Source of the DNA: Paraburkholderia tuberum STM678
GTDB taxonomy: Bacteria; Pseudomonadota; Gammaproteobacteria; Burkholderiales; Burkholderiaceae
NCBI RefSeq assembly: GCF_902833905.1
Contig: NZ_CADFGP010000037.1
Span: 1 to 64,000 of the forward strand
Direction: 5' to 3'
Length of the DNA: 64,000 nt
In this document: in pieces, positions 16,394 through 25,187 of the stretch
Layout: each line of letters begins with the position of its first letter
How positions within the stretch are numbered: the first letter of the stretch is position 1
Made by a program: the position numbers and the translations under genes
The notes under the pieces: generated by a model
Databases searched by the model: none
What the model was told of the DNA's origin: nothing
The model's input: the letters and a program-made list of their open reading frames with translations, nothing else

Positions 16394-18274
16394 ATGACGG
16401 TTACCGAGCGACCCGCGACTTACGGCACCAGCATGATCGACCTGGGCCGGTTTCAGATCGATTTGGAGATGCGGACGCTGCACCAAAGCGGCACGCTCGT
16501 ACCTGTCGGATCTCGCGCCTTCGATATTCTTGCCGTGCTCGTGTCGGCCGCTGGACGACTCGTTACGAAAGACGAATTGTTGGATAGTGTCTGGCCGAAA
16601 ACCGTCGTCGAAGAAAACAATATCCAGGTCCATCTGTCCGCGTTACGCAAAATACTTGGTGAGGATCGCAACCTGATTGTCACGATCCCTGGTCGCGGGT
16701 ATCAGTTGCGACGACGACCCGTTGAGAGCCCGGCTCCTGCGGTCGAGTCCCGAGCCTTCAGACGTAGCCTGCCGCTACGCGAAACCCGGCTCACAGGCCG
16801 CGACGCGGCCGTTCGGCAGATCAGCATGTTGCTCCAGACTACGCAGGTATTGACGCTGACTGGAGCCGGCGGTATTGGGAAGACGAGCCTGGCGATAGAG
16901 GTAGCACGGCAGGCATCGAACGATTCTTCCCGCGCTGTGTGTTTTGTCGACCTTGCCACGGCAACAACCGAAGATGCGGTCCTATGCGAGGTCGCCGAAG
17001 CATGCGGGCTGTCCACGCTCGATGCTGCAGTCGACATTGCGCAACTGGCTGCGGCGGTTTCCGGCAAACGTCTGCTCCTCGTGCTGGATAACGCCGAGCA
17101 TGTGATCGACGCGGTCGCGCGGATCGTCGACGCACTCGTAGCGGCAAGCAAAATTCTGCGTGTGATGGTAACGAGTCGTGAACCGCTTCGCCTGATGCAA
17201 GAGACGGTGTACCGGGTCGAGCCGCTCGACGTGCCGCCTTCGCATTCAACCCATGCGGAGATCGTCCAGTTTTCAGCGGTAAAGTTGTTTTTGCTGCGCG
17301 TCAATTCAATCCAACGGTATGCATACGCCGGCTGCGAGGAAATTCATCTCATCGGCGAGATCTGCCGCCGGCTGGACGGCATTCCTTTGGCGATCGAGCT
17401 GGCAGCGGCGCGCGTCGCTGGCCTCGGCATTGGGGGTGTTCATCGCTATCTGCACGACCGTTTCAGTTTGCTGACGGGCGGCTACCGGACCGCTCTGCCA
17501 CGCCATCAAACCTTACGTGCGACGTTCGACTGGAGTTTCTTCATCCTGAATCCATGCCATCAGTTACTGTTCAGGCGCCTCGCGGTATTCAGCGGCGGCT
17601 TTACGTTCGATGCGATGTGCGCGGTGGTGTGCGACGAGAAATACGCTGTGGCGGACGCGATCGGCGGCATCGGCGATCTGGTGGCGAAATCGCTCGTCAA
17701 CATTGAGCTGGAGGGGCCGGTAAGCAGGTATCGCCTTTCCGATTCGGCACGTGCCTATGCGCTGGAGAAGCTGCATGCGCAAGGCGAGCAGAGGCTGATC
17801 GCGGCGCGCCATGCACGCTATGTCTCCCATTGCTTGCGACCGTGTCTGGCTGACAGTCTCGCTGAACAATTGGACCTGGAAATCGATTTCCGGCAGTCGC
17901 TGGATGATGCACGCAGCGCTTTCGATTGGGCGTTCTCACAGCATGGCGATACGCGGATTGGAGTCGAGCTCGCGGCAGGTCTCACAGAGGCGCTGCTCGA
18001 TGCGGGCCTGATTCACGAATGCTGCACGCGTGCCGAGCAGGCCATCGATGCGCTTGAAGAACTGCCCCCTGCCTCGGTGGACTCAGACACCGAAATGCGC
18101 GTACGTGCCGCTCTCGCCTCGGCATTGATCTATGCTCAGGGGCCCGTGTCAAAGTCGGCACAATCGTGGACGGAAGTGCTGGCTCTTGCTGGCGATACAG
18201 GCGACGGTTCTGGTGCAAATAGTGAAGGTGAATCGGTTAAAGTGTTGCCCCCCGATCTCATCATCCGACAATGA
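16394..18274 (+). CDS. winged-helix/ATPase transcriptional regulator, C-terminally truncated
   Basis: Residues 12-108 are an OmpR-type winged helix (SRAFDILAVLV, GRGYQLRRRP). A P-loop ATPase domain of the NB-ARC/STAND type follows, with GAGGIGKT at 157-164 and a Walker B-like LLLVLDNAEH. Family members are about 900-1000 residues, with a long TPR-like sensor at the C-terminus. This frame stops at 626. After SWTEVLALAGDTGD the sequence changes to an unrelated low-complexity tail, which indicates a deletion near 18210. The sensor is lost, so it is likely nonfunctional or constitutive. There is no obvious target next to it. Confidence 0.8.
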   Translation: MTVTERPATYGTSMIDLGRFQIDLEMRTLHQSGTLVPVGSRAFDILAVLVSAAGRLVTKDELLDSVWPKTVVEENNIQVHLSALRKILGEDRNLIVTIPGRGYQLRRRPVESPAPAVESRAFRRSLPLRETRLTGRDAAVRQISMLLQTTQVLTLTGAGGIGKTSLAIEVARQASNDSSRAVCFVDLATATTEDAVLCEVAEACGLSTLDAAVDIAQLAAAVSGKRLLLVLDNAEHVIDAVARIVDALVAASKILRVMVTSREPLRLMQETVYRVEPLDVPPSHSTHAEIVQFSAVKLFLLRVNSIQRYAYAGCEEIHLIGEICRRLDGIPLAIELAAARVAGLGIGGVHRYLHDRFSLLTGGYRTALPRHQTLRATFDWSFFILNPCHQLLFRRLAVFSGGFTFDAMCAVVCDEKYAVADAIGGIGDLVAKSLVNIELEGPVSRYRLSDSARAYALEKLHAQGEQRLIAARHARYVSHCLRPCLADSLAEQLDLEIDFRQSLDDARSAFDWAFSQHGDTRIGVELAAGLTEALLDAGLIHECCTRAEQAIDALEELPPASVDSDTEMRVRAALASALIYAQGPVSKSAQSWTEVLALAGDTGDGSGANSEGESVKVLPPDLIIRQ

Positions 18275-18503
18275 TATCCGAGCGCGGCCTGTCGCTGGCC
18301 CACACGACGATCGCGGTCTCCTATTCGAACTCCGCGATCCGCAGGCCAATTTCCCAATGGCTTCATATCCATTCCGTTATACGACACATAACGAATCGAT
18401 ATTTCGGCCTTGATATTGACTCACCATCATCGCTGACGCGACGCAGCCAGTCGGCTGGACGACTGGCGTCGTCTCCTTCCCGTTCCCTATCTTCGGAGAC
18501 TCC

Positions 18504-19616
18504 ATGAGAACAAACTTCGCTCGCGCGGTGGTGCGCTCACTGCGCCCTGCGGTTACGCTTTTAGCCGCGCTTGGCATCTATGTCGCGTTGAGCCCCACTG
18601 CCACCGCCGCGGTGCCGATGGGCGTCGCGTTCGTCTACCTCGGCAACCCCGGTGACGCTGGCTGGACCTACGCACACGAACAGGGTGTGAAGGCGATCGA
18701 GGCGAGGTTCGGTGACAAGATCAAGGTCACGCGCGTCGAGAACGTACCCGAATCCGCTGACTCGGAGCGCGTGTTTCGCGACCTCGCGAACAAGGGCAAC
18801 AAGATTATCGTGGGCTCGAGCTTCGGATTCCAGGACTTCGAACTGAAGACTGCAAAGGATTATCCCGACGTCGTCTTCGAGCATGCGACCGGATACAAGA
18901 AGGCCACGAACTTTGCGACCTATGACGTGCGCACGTACCAGAGCGCCTATCTGGCTGGGCTCGTCGCCGGCTATACGACGAAGACGAATACGCTCGGCTT
19001 CGTCGCCTCGGTGCCGGTCCCGGAAGTGGTGCGCAACATTAACGCCTTCACAATGGGTGCGCGTTCGATCAATCCGAATGCGAAGGTAAAGGTCATATGG
19101 ATCAATAGCTGGTTCGATCCAGGCAAGGAGAAACAGGCGGCCGAAACGCTGATCGGCCAGGGAGCCGACGTGCTGATCCAGAACACCGATTCGACGGCGA
19201 CAATGCAGACTGCCGAGCAGAGGAAAGTGCACGCGTTCGGTTGGGACTCGGACATGAAGAAGTTCGGCCCGAATGCCCAACTGGGCGCATGCGTGAGCTA
19301 CTGGGGCGTCTACTACTCTCACCTGATCGAACAGGTGCAATCCGGCACGTGGACCAACGCGCCGACGTGGTGGGGTCTCAAGGAAAAAGCAATCGACCTC
19401 GCTGACATCAACACTGCAGCCGTATCGCCTGCCGCGCAAAAGGCGCTGGCGCAAAAGCGCGACGACATTATCGCGGGCAGATTCGATCCGTTCTCCGGAC
19501 CGATCAGGGATCAGAATGGCGCGATCAAGGTGGCAGCCGGCACGTCGCTGCCCGACGCCGAGCTGCTGCGGCTCAACTGGTTCGTGCAGGGGGTCGAGGG
19601 CACGTTGCCGAAGTAA
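18504..19616 (+). CDS. BMP-family ABC transporter substrate-binding protein
   Basis: A 370-residue periplasmic protein with an N-terminal signal peptide (hydrophobic core about residues 17-33, cleavage after ATA). It belongs to the BMP/PnrA-like family: GDAGWTYAHEQG, VENVPESADSERVFRDLANKG, VGSSFGFQDF and ADVLIQNTDSTATMQ are family motifs. Relatives bind purine nucleosides or related bases for ABC import. A GGAG ribosome site precedes the ATG. The usual partner ATPase and two permeases are absent nearby, so it is an orphan. The deaminase 26 bp downstream supports a role in nucleobase or nucleoside uptake. Confidence 0.88.
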   Translation: MRTNFARAVVRSLRPAVTLLAALGIYVALSPTATAAVPMGVAFVYLGNPGDAGWTYAHEQGVKAIEARFGDKIKVTRVENVPESADSERVFRDLANKGNKIIVGSSFGFQDFELKTAKDYPDVVFEHATGYKKATNFATYDVRTYQSAYLAGLVAGYTTKTNTLGFVASVPVPEVVRNINAFTMGARSINPNAKVKVIWINSWFDPGKEKQAAETLIGQGADVLIQNTDSTATMQTAEQRKVHAFGWDSDMKKFGPNAQLGACVSYWGVYYSHLIEQVQSGTWTNAPTWWGLKEKAIDLADINTAAVSPAAQKALAQKRDDIIAGRFDPFSGPIRDQNGAIKVAAGTSLPDAELLRLNWFVQGVEGTLPK

Positions 19617-19642
19617 CCCAGCCAACGTGGAGGAGACACACT

Positions 19643-20179
19643 TTGAGCCTTGTCACTTCTCCGAAACAGAACGCGTCGGCGTTCCCTGAGCAGGGGCTCG
19701 CGCCGACACGCGAGCAGATCGTCCGCCATCTGCGTCATGCAAGCGTTATCGCAGAACGTGCGATGCTGTTGGGCCGTCACCCGTTTGGCGCCATACTCGT
19801 CGGGCCCGATCAGGAGTCGGTTCTAATAGAACAGGGCAATGTCGATTCCGTCAATCATGCGGAAGCGGTGCTCGCGCGTATCGCCGCGCTCAACTTTACG
19901 CCGCAATTCTTGTGGGGTTGCACGCTCTATACGACGGTTGAGCCATGTTGTATGTGCGCAGGCACGGCATATTGGGCCAACATTGGGCGGGTGGTTTTTG
20001 CAATGACGGAAGAGCGCCTGCTGCAAGCCACGGGCAATCATGCAGAGAATCCCACGATGAGTGTGTCGTCGCGGTATGTCTTCGACCATTGCCAGAAGCG
20101 CATTGAACTGGTTGGGCCCGTGGCCGAGGTCGAGGAAGAAGTGATGCAGGTGCAGCGCAGGTTCTGGGGACGCCGATGA
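19643..20179 (+). CDS. nucleobase/nucleoside deaminase (CDA superfamily)
   Basis: A 178-residue cytidine-deaminase-fold enzyme. The zinc and catalytic motif is complete: NHAEAV (His ligand and catalytic Glu) and EPCCMCAG (PCxxC, two Cys ligands). It resembles guanine or cytosine deaminases and TadA-like proteins, and hydrolytic removal of an amino group from a purine or pyrimidine is expected. The start is TTG at 19643-19645, chosen because GGAGGAG lies at 19629-19635 with ideal spacing and no ATG fits. It is probably co-transcribed with the BMP binding protein upstream. Confidence 0.85.
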   Translation: MSLVTSPKQNASAFPEQGLAPTREQIVRHLRHASVIAERAMLLGRHPFGAILVGPDQESVLIEQGNVDSVNHAEAVLARIAALNFTPQFLWGCTLYTTVEPCCMCAGTAYWANIGRVVFAMTEERLLQATGNHAENPTMSVSSRYVFDHCQKRIELVGPVAEVEEEVMQVQRRFWGRR

Positions 20180-20330
20180 GCATGGCGCATCGCGGCCTTA
20201 TGTTCGCATCATGCCGCGCGCGCGGAGCCGCCACCGCCCGCGCAGCGGCCGCCGCAGCAACTGACGACAACGGTGGACACGAGCGCTGTGCAGACCGGCA
20301 CGCGGTACCCTTCACCACGCCGCAAACGCG

Positions 20331-21398
20331 CTACCGCTGCGGTACGCCGTCGCGCCACTCGCCCCAATGCGTGACGATGTCCTGCACGAGCGGATTGCCC
20401 GTGAGGAACAGATTGTCGATCGCGATCGTGAAGCCGCCCTGCGACGAGTAGTTGAGCAGATTGTCCGCGCTCGACTGGCCCGCGTACGGCCGGTCGAAGT
20501 CCGAGCCAGCGCGCAGCACCGCGACACGGTTCAGGTCAACGCGATGCACGGTCGCCGCGCGCGTCAGCGCCTCGAAGGTGGCGTTGTCTTCCTGCTGCGT
20601 CGTGCAATAGGTGCCCTTGCCGTCGGTCAGGATCTTCGTCCATTGCCGCGCGCGCTCGCCGAGATCGGTGCCCGACCACCAGGTATCGCCCGCCAGCGTG
20701 TCACACTGGATCACGGTCGGCGGACGGTTCGCGGGCGCATAGTTGTATTTGGCGCGGGCAGCCTGCGCCTGTGCGTCGTCGGTCAGCGTCACGTTGCGCG
20801 ACAGCGCGAATGCCGCGTTCGAAAGCGCCGGATTGAGCTGGAACACTTCGGTGCGATAGTCGAGCGGCGGCTTCTGCGTCGGGCCCGTCGTGTTGATGCC
20901 GAGATAACCGGTATTCCAGCCAGGCGGAATTTCGCGTCCGTCGATTTCCCATTGAATCCCGAAGTCGACGAGCCAGTTCGCCCACGCAGCGGAACCGACG
21001 GTGCCCTGAAGCGGATCAATACCAGCGATGCCCGCCACCATGAAGTACGTATGACGCAAGTCGAAACGCGGCGAGAACGTCAGCGCCATGATCGACGCGG
21101 CGGCATTCGCGTGCCCCATGCCCGTCGTCATCACGCAGACCTCCTGGCGATTGCAGTGTACGGCAGGGTAGTCAGGAGACAGGCCCGCGACGGTGATGTC
21201 CTGCCACGGGCCGAGATGATCGAGCCACACCTGGCCTTCCGGACCGAACATCGAAATGATCATCACCTTGACCGGCCGGCCATGCGACGCGCCGTCGTCC
21301 TGCGCGAAGCTGTCGTCGGCATGCGCGATGGCCGGTGCAACTGCCGCGCCTGCCACGAGCAACGATGAAATCGCTGCACCAAAAGCACGATTTAGCAT
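20331..21398 (-). CDS. purine nucleoside permease (NUP family), exported
   Basis: A 355-residue NUP-family protein with a signal peptide (residues 1-26, cleavage near AHA). Family sequence includes VMIISMFGPEGQVWLDHL, CVMTTGMGHANAAASI and YFMVAGIAGIDP. The last two recall the phosphorylase-like nucleoside-binding fold, so periplasmic nucleoside binding or processing is likely. The start at 21398 is chosen for its AGGTGGGA site and signal peptide; the longer upstream frame is antisense to an IS6 relic. It converges on the deaminase gene, and together they suggest purine salvage. Confidence 0.85.
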   Translation of the reverse strand: MLNRAFGAAISSLLVAGAAVAPAIAHADDSFAQDDGASHGRPVKVMIISMFGPEGQVWLDHLGPWQDITVAGLSPDYPAVHCNRQEVCVMTTGMGHANAAASIMALTFSPRFDLRHTYFMVAGIAGIDPLQGTVGSAAWANWLVDFGIQWEIDGREIPPGWNTGYLGINTTGPTQKPPLDYRTEVFQLNPALSNAAFALSRNVTLTDDAQAQAARAKYNYAPANRPPTVIQCDTLAGDTWWSGTDLGERARQWTKILTDGKGTYCTTQQEDNATFEALTRAATVHRVDLNRVAVLRAGSDFDRPYAGQSSADNLLNYSSQGGFTIAIDNLFLTGNPLVQDIVTHWGEWRDGVPQR

Positions 21399-21552
21399 AA
21401 GAGGTCCCACCTGATATGTAAGAACTGCGGTTGCGAAAAGTGAGTCGCGTGCCGTGTTGTCGACTGACGTCGTGGTTTTTTGTCGGCGTGCAGCGTGGGA
21501 CCTGGGCGTGAGCCGTTCAGGTGACAGTGAGTATAAGCAGAGAAAAATCTGA

Positions 21553-21696
21553 ATTGCCAAGCGGACGAATGTCATGCTCGGCTTTAACCGTTTCAGGAAC
21601 GCCGCGATCACTCTGGCAGGCATTGAGTTGACGCATCGCATTCGCAAAGGCCAATTCAACCTGGCGAAGCTCGGCCTCAAAGATACCGCCGCGTGA
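21553..21696 (+). pseudogene. second IS6-family transposase tail
   Basis: The frame IAKRTNVMLGFNRFRNAA, then TLAGIELTHRIRKGQF, to a TGA at 21694-21696 is the C-terminal end of an IS6-type transposase. It ends exactly where the divergent GntR gene loses homology, so the element probably caused that truncation. Confidence 0.7.
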
Positions 21697-21922
21697 GAAC
21701 ACGTCGTGCGCTCAACTCGCGCAACACGCGCGAAACGGTCATGCGTGCGACTCCGGACTCCTTGACCAACTCGGTTTCCGAAGGGATTGCGTCTCCAGGC
21801 TTCCAGGTGCCATCGGCTATGCGCTCGATTACATAGCGCTTGATCTGTTCGTATGCTGGCGCAAGCTTGCGCTGCGGCTTCAACCGCTTCGCCTCTCCAC
21901 CCGCCTGCGCCGCCTCAGTCAT
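21697..21922 (-). pseudogene. GntR/HutC-family repressor, truncated
   Basis: ATG at 21920-21922. The sequence AYEQIKRYVIERIADGTWKP and SGVARMTVSRVLRELSA is a GntR winged helix of the HutC type. The frame leaves the family after VLTR, and the ligand-binding UTRA domain (about 170 residues) is missing, replaced by the IS6 relic. It lies 53 bp downstream of the lyase and reads in the same direction, the usual place for a local repressor. Without the effector domain it should not respond to ligand. Confidence 0.8.
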
Positions 21923-21975
21923 GACTGTCCTGGTTGCACCGTGAACGATTTGCGCGGCGCCGCGCGACGCCAGCC

Positions 21976-23586
21976 TCAAGTACCCACCGCCCCGGGCAAA
22001 GCATCGTTCGCCGAGGCCGCCGCGCTGCCCGCCACGCAGTCCGTTGGTGCCGGAATGCAGAAATCCCGTGAGGGCCGGACCGTCAGCGGGCCGGGCAACG
22101 GCGGCGGACCATCATCCATGATCATGTGGAATGCGCGTGTGATGTCGTCCGCAAGCGGACGGTCGTCACGGTAGGTCGGCAAGACAGCGCGAACCTGGCT
22201 ATACAACGCCTGCGTATACGGCGCGCGCTCGGCCGCGATAGGCTGCAGGTCGTATGCCTGAACCGCGGCAAGCAGTTCAATGCCAAATATGCGGCCGCTG
22301 TTGTCGATGACGGCCAGCGCCTTGAGCGCGGCCGGCGTGGCGTGGCAAAGGTGATCTTCCTGCAAGCCGGACGTCACACCGCCGTCGAGGCTCGCGGGCG
22401 CGGCCTCGCGGCGGTTCTGCGCGACCAGCGCCGCCGCCGTGTATTGCGCGATCATGAAGCCCGAGCGCGTGCCGCTCGCTTGCGCGAGAAACGCGGGCAA
22501 CCCGCTCACGAGCGGATTGACGAGACGATCGAGACGCCGCTCCGCCATCGCGGCCACCTGCGCGACCGCAACCGCGAGGCTGTCCATGGCGAGCGCGATC
22601 GACGCGCCGACGGCGTGCGCCTGCGAGAACACGCGCGGCTCCTCGGGCGTGCCGGCGATGATCGGATTGTCAGTCGTCGAGGCGAGTTCGCGGTTCACGA
22701 CTTCGGCCGTCGCAGCCAGCACATCGCGCGCCGCACCGTGCACATGCGGAATCGTGCGCATGCTGAGTGGATCCTGCGTACGCCGTCCGAGTGCCGCCGC
22801 CAGCAGACCGCTGCCCAGCAGCGCCGCGCGCATGCGCGCGCCGACCTGCGCAAGGCCCGGTGAGACGCGATACGCGAGCGAGCCCGCGTCGAACGCCACC
22901 ATCTGCCCGCCGAGATTCTCGAAGCTCATCGCCGCCACGGCGTCAGCCCAGTCGAGCAGCCGGTGCGCGCGTTGCAGCGCGAGCGCCGCGAGCCCGGTCA
23001 CGCACGGCGTGCCGTTCACGAGGCTCAAGCCTTCTTTCGCTTCGAGCGACAAGGGTTCGAGCCCCAGCCGGCGCAGCGCCTCGGCGCCGCTGATGCGCTC
23101 ACCACGCCAGTTCACGTGCCCCGCGCCGACGCACACGAGTGCGATATGCGCCATGTGGCTCAGATAGCCGACCGAACCGAGCGCGGGCACTTCGGGCAGG
23201 CAATCGGCCCGAAGCAGCGCGACGAGCCGCTCGACGAGTTCGACGCGCACGCCCGAATGCCCGTGCGCGTAATTGTTGATGGCTGCGGCCATGATCGCGC
23301 GCGTCTCCTGCGCGCCGAGCGACGCGCCGACGCCCACCGCGTGGCTCATCAAAATGTTGTGCGAAAGCGTGTGCTGTTCGGCCGGCGACACCACCACGTC
23401 GCACAACGCGCCGACCCCCGTGTTCACGCCGTAGGCGCGCATGCCGCGCGCGATGATCTGCTCAACGAGCGCGCGCGCGGCGCCAATGCGCTCGCGCGCT
23501 TGCGCGGAAAGCTCGAGCGGTGCGCCTGCCGCGACGGCGCAGACTTCGCGCCAGTCCAGCGGGCTTCCGGTACGGATGACGGTCAT
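21976..23586 (-). CDS. histidine-ammonia-lyase-fold enzyme lacking MIO; probable ergothionase
   Basis: A 536-residue aromatic amino acid lyase family protein. Conserved elements are YGVNTG (Y52), SHAVGVG (81-87), N191 (LVNGTP), QDPLSMR (271-277), STTDNP and QED (409-411). The motif that forms the MIO electrophile, normally GSVGASGDLAPL, reads GSVGYLSHMAH here (137-147), so Ala-Ser-Gly is absent. True histidine or phenylalanine ammonia-lyases cannot work without it. Ergothionase, which eliminates trimethylamine from ergothioneine to give thiourocanate, belongs to this family and to my knowledge works without MIO; it was first purified from a Burkholderia strain. The upstream amino-acid-type importer and HutC-type repressor fit. 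Ergothionase is inference; the missing MIO triad is seen directly. Confidence 0.8.
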   Translation of the reverse strand: MTVIRTGSPLDWREVCAVAAGAPLELSAQARERIGAARALVEQIIARGMRAYGVNTGVGALCDVVVSPAEQHTLSHNILMSHAVGVGASLGAQETRAIMAAAINNYAHGHSGVRVELVERLVALLRADCLPEVPALGSVGYLSHMAHIALVCVGAGHVNWRGERISGAEALRRLGLEPLSLEAKEGLSLVNGTPCVTGLAALALQRAHRLLDWADAVAAMSFENLGGQMVAFDAGSLAYRVSPGLAQVGARMRAALLGSGLLAAALGRRTQDPLSMRTIPHVHGAARDVLAATAEVVNRELASTTDNPIIAGTPEEPRVFSQAHAVGASIALAMDSLAVAVAQVAAMAERRLDRLVNPLVSGLPAFLAQASGTRSGFMIAQYTAAALVAQNRREAAPASLDGGVTSGLQEDHLCHATPAALKALAVIDNSGRIFGIELLAAVQAYDLQPIAAERAPYTQALYSQVRAVLPTYRDDRPLADDITRAFHMIMDDGPPPLPGPLTVRPSRDFCIPAPTDCVAGSAAASANDALPGAVGT

Positions 23587-23605
23587 GATGAACCCCGACG
23601 ATGGA

Positions 23606-24397
23606 TCAATGTGCGTTGCGGTCCTGATGGCTCGACACGAACTGGCGGAAGCGCTCCGACTTCAGTTCGCCGAATACCTCCGCGGGCGTGCCGTCCGAAT
23701 CGACCTGGCCCTGATCCAGGAACATCACGCGATTGGAAACGTGTTTCGCGAAGCCCATCTCGTGCGTGACGACGAGCATCGTGCGGCCCTCGTCGGCAAG
23801 CGTGCGCATGACGCGCAGTACTTCGCCCACGAGTTCGGGATCGAGCGCCGAAGTTGGCTCGTCGAACAGCATCACCTTCGGATGCATCGCGAGTGCGCGC
23901 GCGATTGCCACGCGCTGCTGCTGGCCGCCCGAAAGATGTGCGGGATAGTGGCCGCGCTTGTCGGCGAGGCCGACCTTCGCGAGCAGCGCCTCGGCTTCCT
24001 CGACCGCTTCGGCGCGGCTGCGCTTTTGCACGCGCATCGGGCCTTCGATCAGGTTCTGCAGCACCGTCATGTGCGACCACAGGTTGAAGTTCTGGAACAC
24101 CATACCGAGCTGCGAGCGCACGCGGTCCACCTGGCGGCGGTCGCCCGGTTGCAGCTTGCCGTCACGGCGGCGCTTCATCTTCAGCGCTTCGCCGGCAAGC
24201 GCGACGGTGCCGTCGTCGGGCATCTCAAGTAGGTTCAGGCAGCGCAGGAACGTGCTCTTGCCCGAGCCGCTCGCACCCAGGATCGAAATCACGTCGCCTT
24301 CGTGGGCGTCGAGCGAAATGCCCTTGAGCACGTGATGGTCGCCGAACGACTTGTGGATGTTCCTCACGGACAGGGCGACCGGTGCGACTGCGTTCAT
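23606..24397 (-). CDS. polar amino acid-type ABC transporter ATP-binding protein
   Basis: A 263-residue HisP/GlnQ-type ATPase with Walker A GASGSGKST, the signature LSGGQQQRVAIARAL, Walker B VMLFDEP and an H-loop VVTHEMGF. It powers the two permeases encoded just upstream. It starts 25 bp after the permease stop and ends 19 bp before the lyase gene, so it is tightly operonic. In the ergothioneine interpretation this importer supplies the substrate for the lyase. Confidence 0.93.
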   Translation of the reverse strand: MNAVAPVALSVRNIHKSFGDHHVLKGISLDAHEGDVISILGASGSGKSTFLRCLNLLEMPDDGTVALAGEALKMKRRRDGKLQPGDRRQVDRVRSQLGMVFQNFNLWSHMTVLQNLIEGPMRVQKRSRAEAVEEAEALLAKVGLADKRGHYPAHLSGGQQQRVAIARALAMHPKVMLFDEPTSALDPELVGEVLRVMRTLADEGRTMLVVTHEMGFAKHVSNRVMFLDQGQVDSDGTPAEVFGELKSERFRQFVSSHQDRNAH

Positions 24398-24422
24398 ACG
24401 ATTCTCCGGAAAGATGGGCCGA

Positions 24423-25169
24423 TCAAGACGCGACGCGGCGGGTTTCGAGTTGCGTGACGGGACGGCGCACGACGGTGGGCGCGGCGCGCAGATGGCGCGA
24501 GAGGCGCCGCTCGACGAGGCCGATGAGGCGCACCACGAGGAAATTCAGGCATAGATAGATCAGCGCAGCGCACGTGAACACCTCCGTCGTGCGATAGGTC
24601 TGCTGAATGATCTGTTGCGCGACGCCAGTCACTTCCCAGACGGTGACAAGGCTTGCGAGCGCCGTCGACTTGACGAGCAGCACGGCTTCAGTCGAATAGG
24701 CGGGCAGGCACTGCCGCAACGCGATGGGGCCGATCACGCGGCGCAGCAGCGCGAAGCCCGACAGGCCGATTGCATGACCCGCCTCGATCTGCCCGACCGG
24801 CACGGCCATCAGGCCGCCGCGGATGATCTCGGCGGTGTAGCCCGCCGTGCACAGCGCGAGCGAGAGCACGGCGCACACGTAGGGCTCGCGCAGCACGGGC
24901 CACAGGAAGCTTTCGCGGATCACGCCGAACTGTCCGAGCCCGTAGTAGACGAGAAACATCTGGATCAGCAGCGGCGAGCCGCGGAACACGAGAATATAGG
25001 CGCGCGCGAAGCGGTTAGGCAGCCAGTGCGGCGAGACGCGCATCGTGACGATCACGAGCGAAAGCAGGCCGCCGAGCACGAGCGAGGTGAAAAAGAGGCT
25101 CAGCGTGGTCGGCACGGCGGCAACGAGCTGGCGCGTCGTGTCGAGAAGAAAATCGAAATCGATATGCAT
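24423..25169 (-). CDS. amino acid-type ABC permease (HisM-like)
   Basis: A 248-residue inner-membrane permease with about five helices and the cytoplasmic EAA loop, seen as EAGHAIGLSGFALLRRVIGP. It ends with a basic tail. It pairs with the second permease 18 bp upstream, as in His/opine-type importers that use two different permeases. Confidence 0.9.
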   Translation of the reverse strand: MHIDFDFLLDTTRQLVAAVPTTLSLFFTSLVLGGLLSLVIVTMRVSPHWLPNRFARAYILVFRGSPLLIQMFLVYYGLGQFGVIRESFLWPVLREPYVCAVLSLALCTAGYTAEIIRGGLMAVPVGQIEAGHAIGLSGFALLRRVIGPIALRQCLPAYSTEAVLLVKSTALASLVTVWEVTGVAQQIIQQTYRTTEVFTCAALIYLCLNFLVVRLIGLVERRLSRHLRAAPTVVRRPVTQLETRRVAS

Positions 25170-25187
25170 GATGAGGCCGCCCTTGCG

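Noticed and set aside
21976..23586. Classical histidine ammonia-lyase (hutH)
   Set aside because: The MIO-forming Ala-Ser-Gly is absent, and no urocanase, imidazolonepropionase or other hut gene is adjacent.
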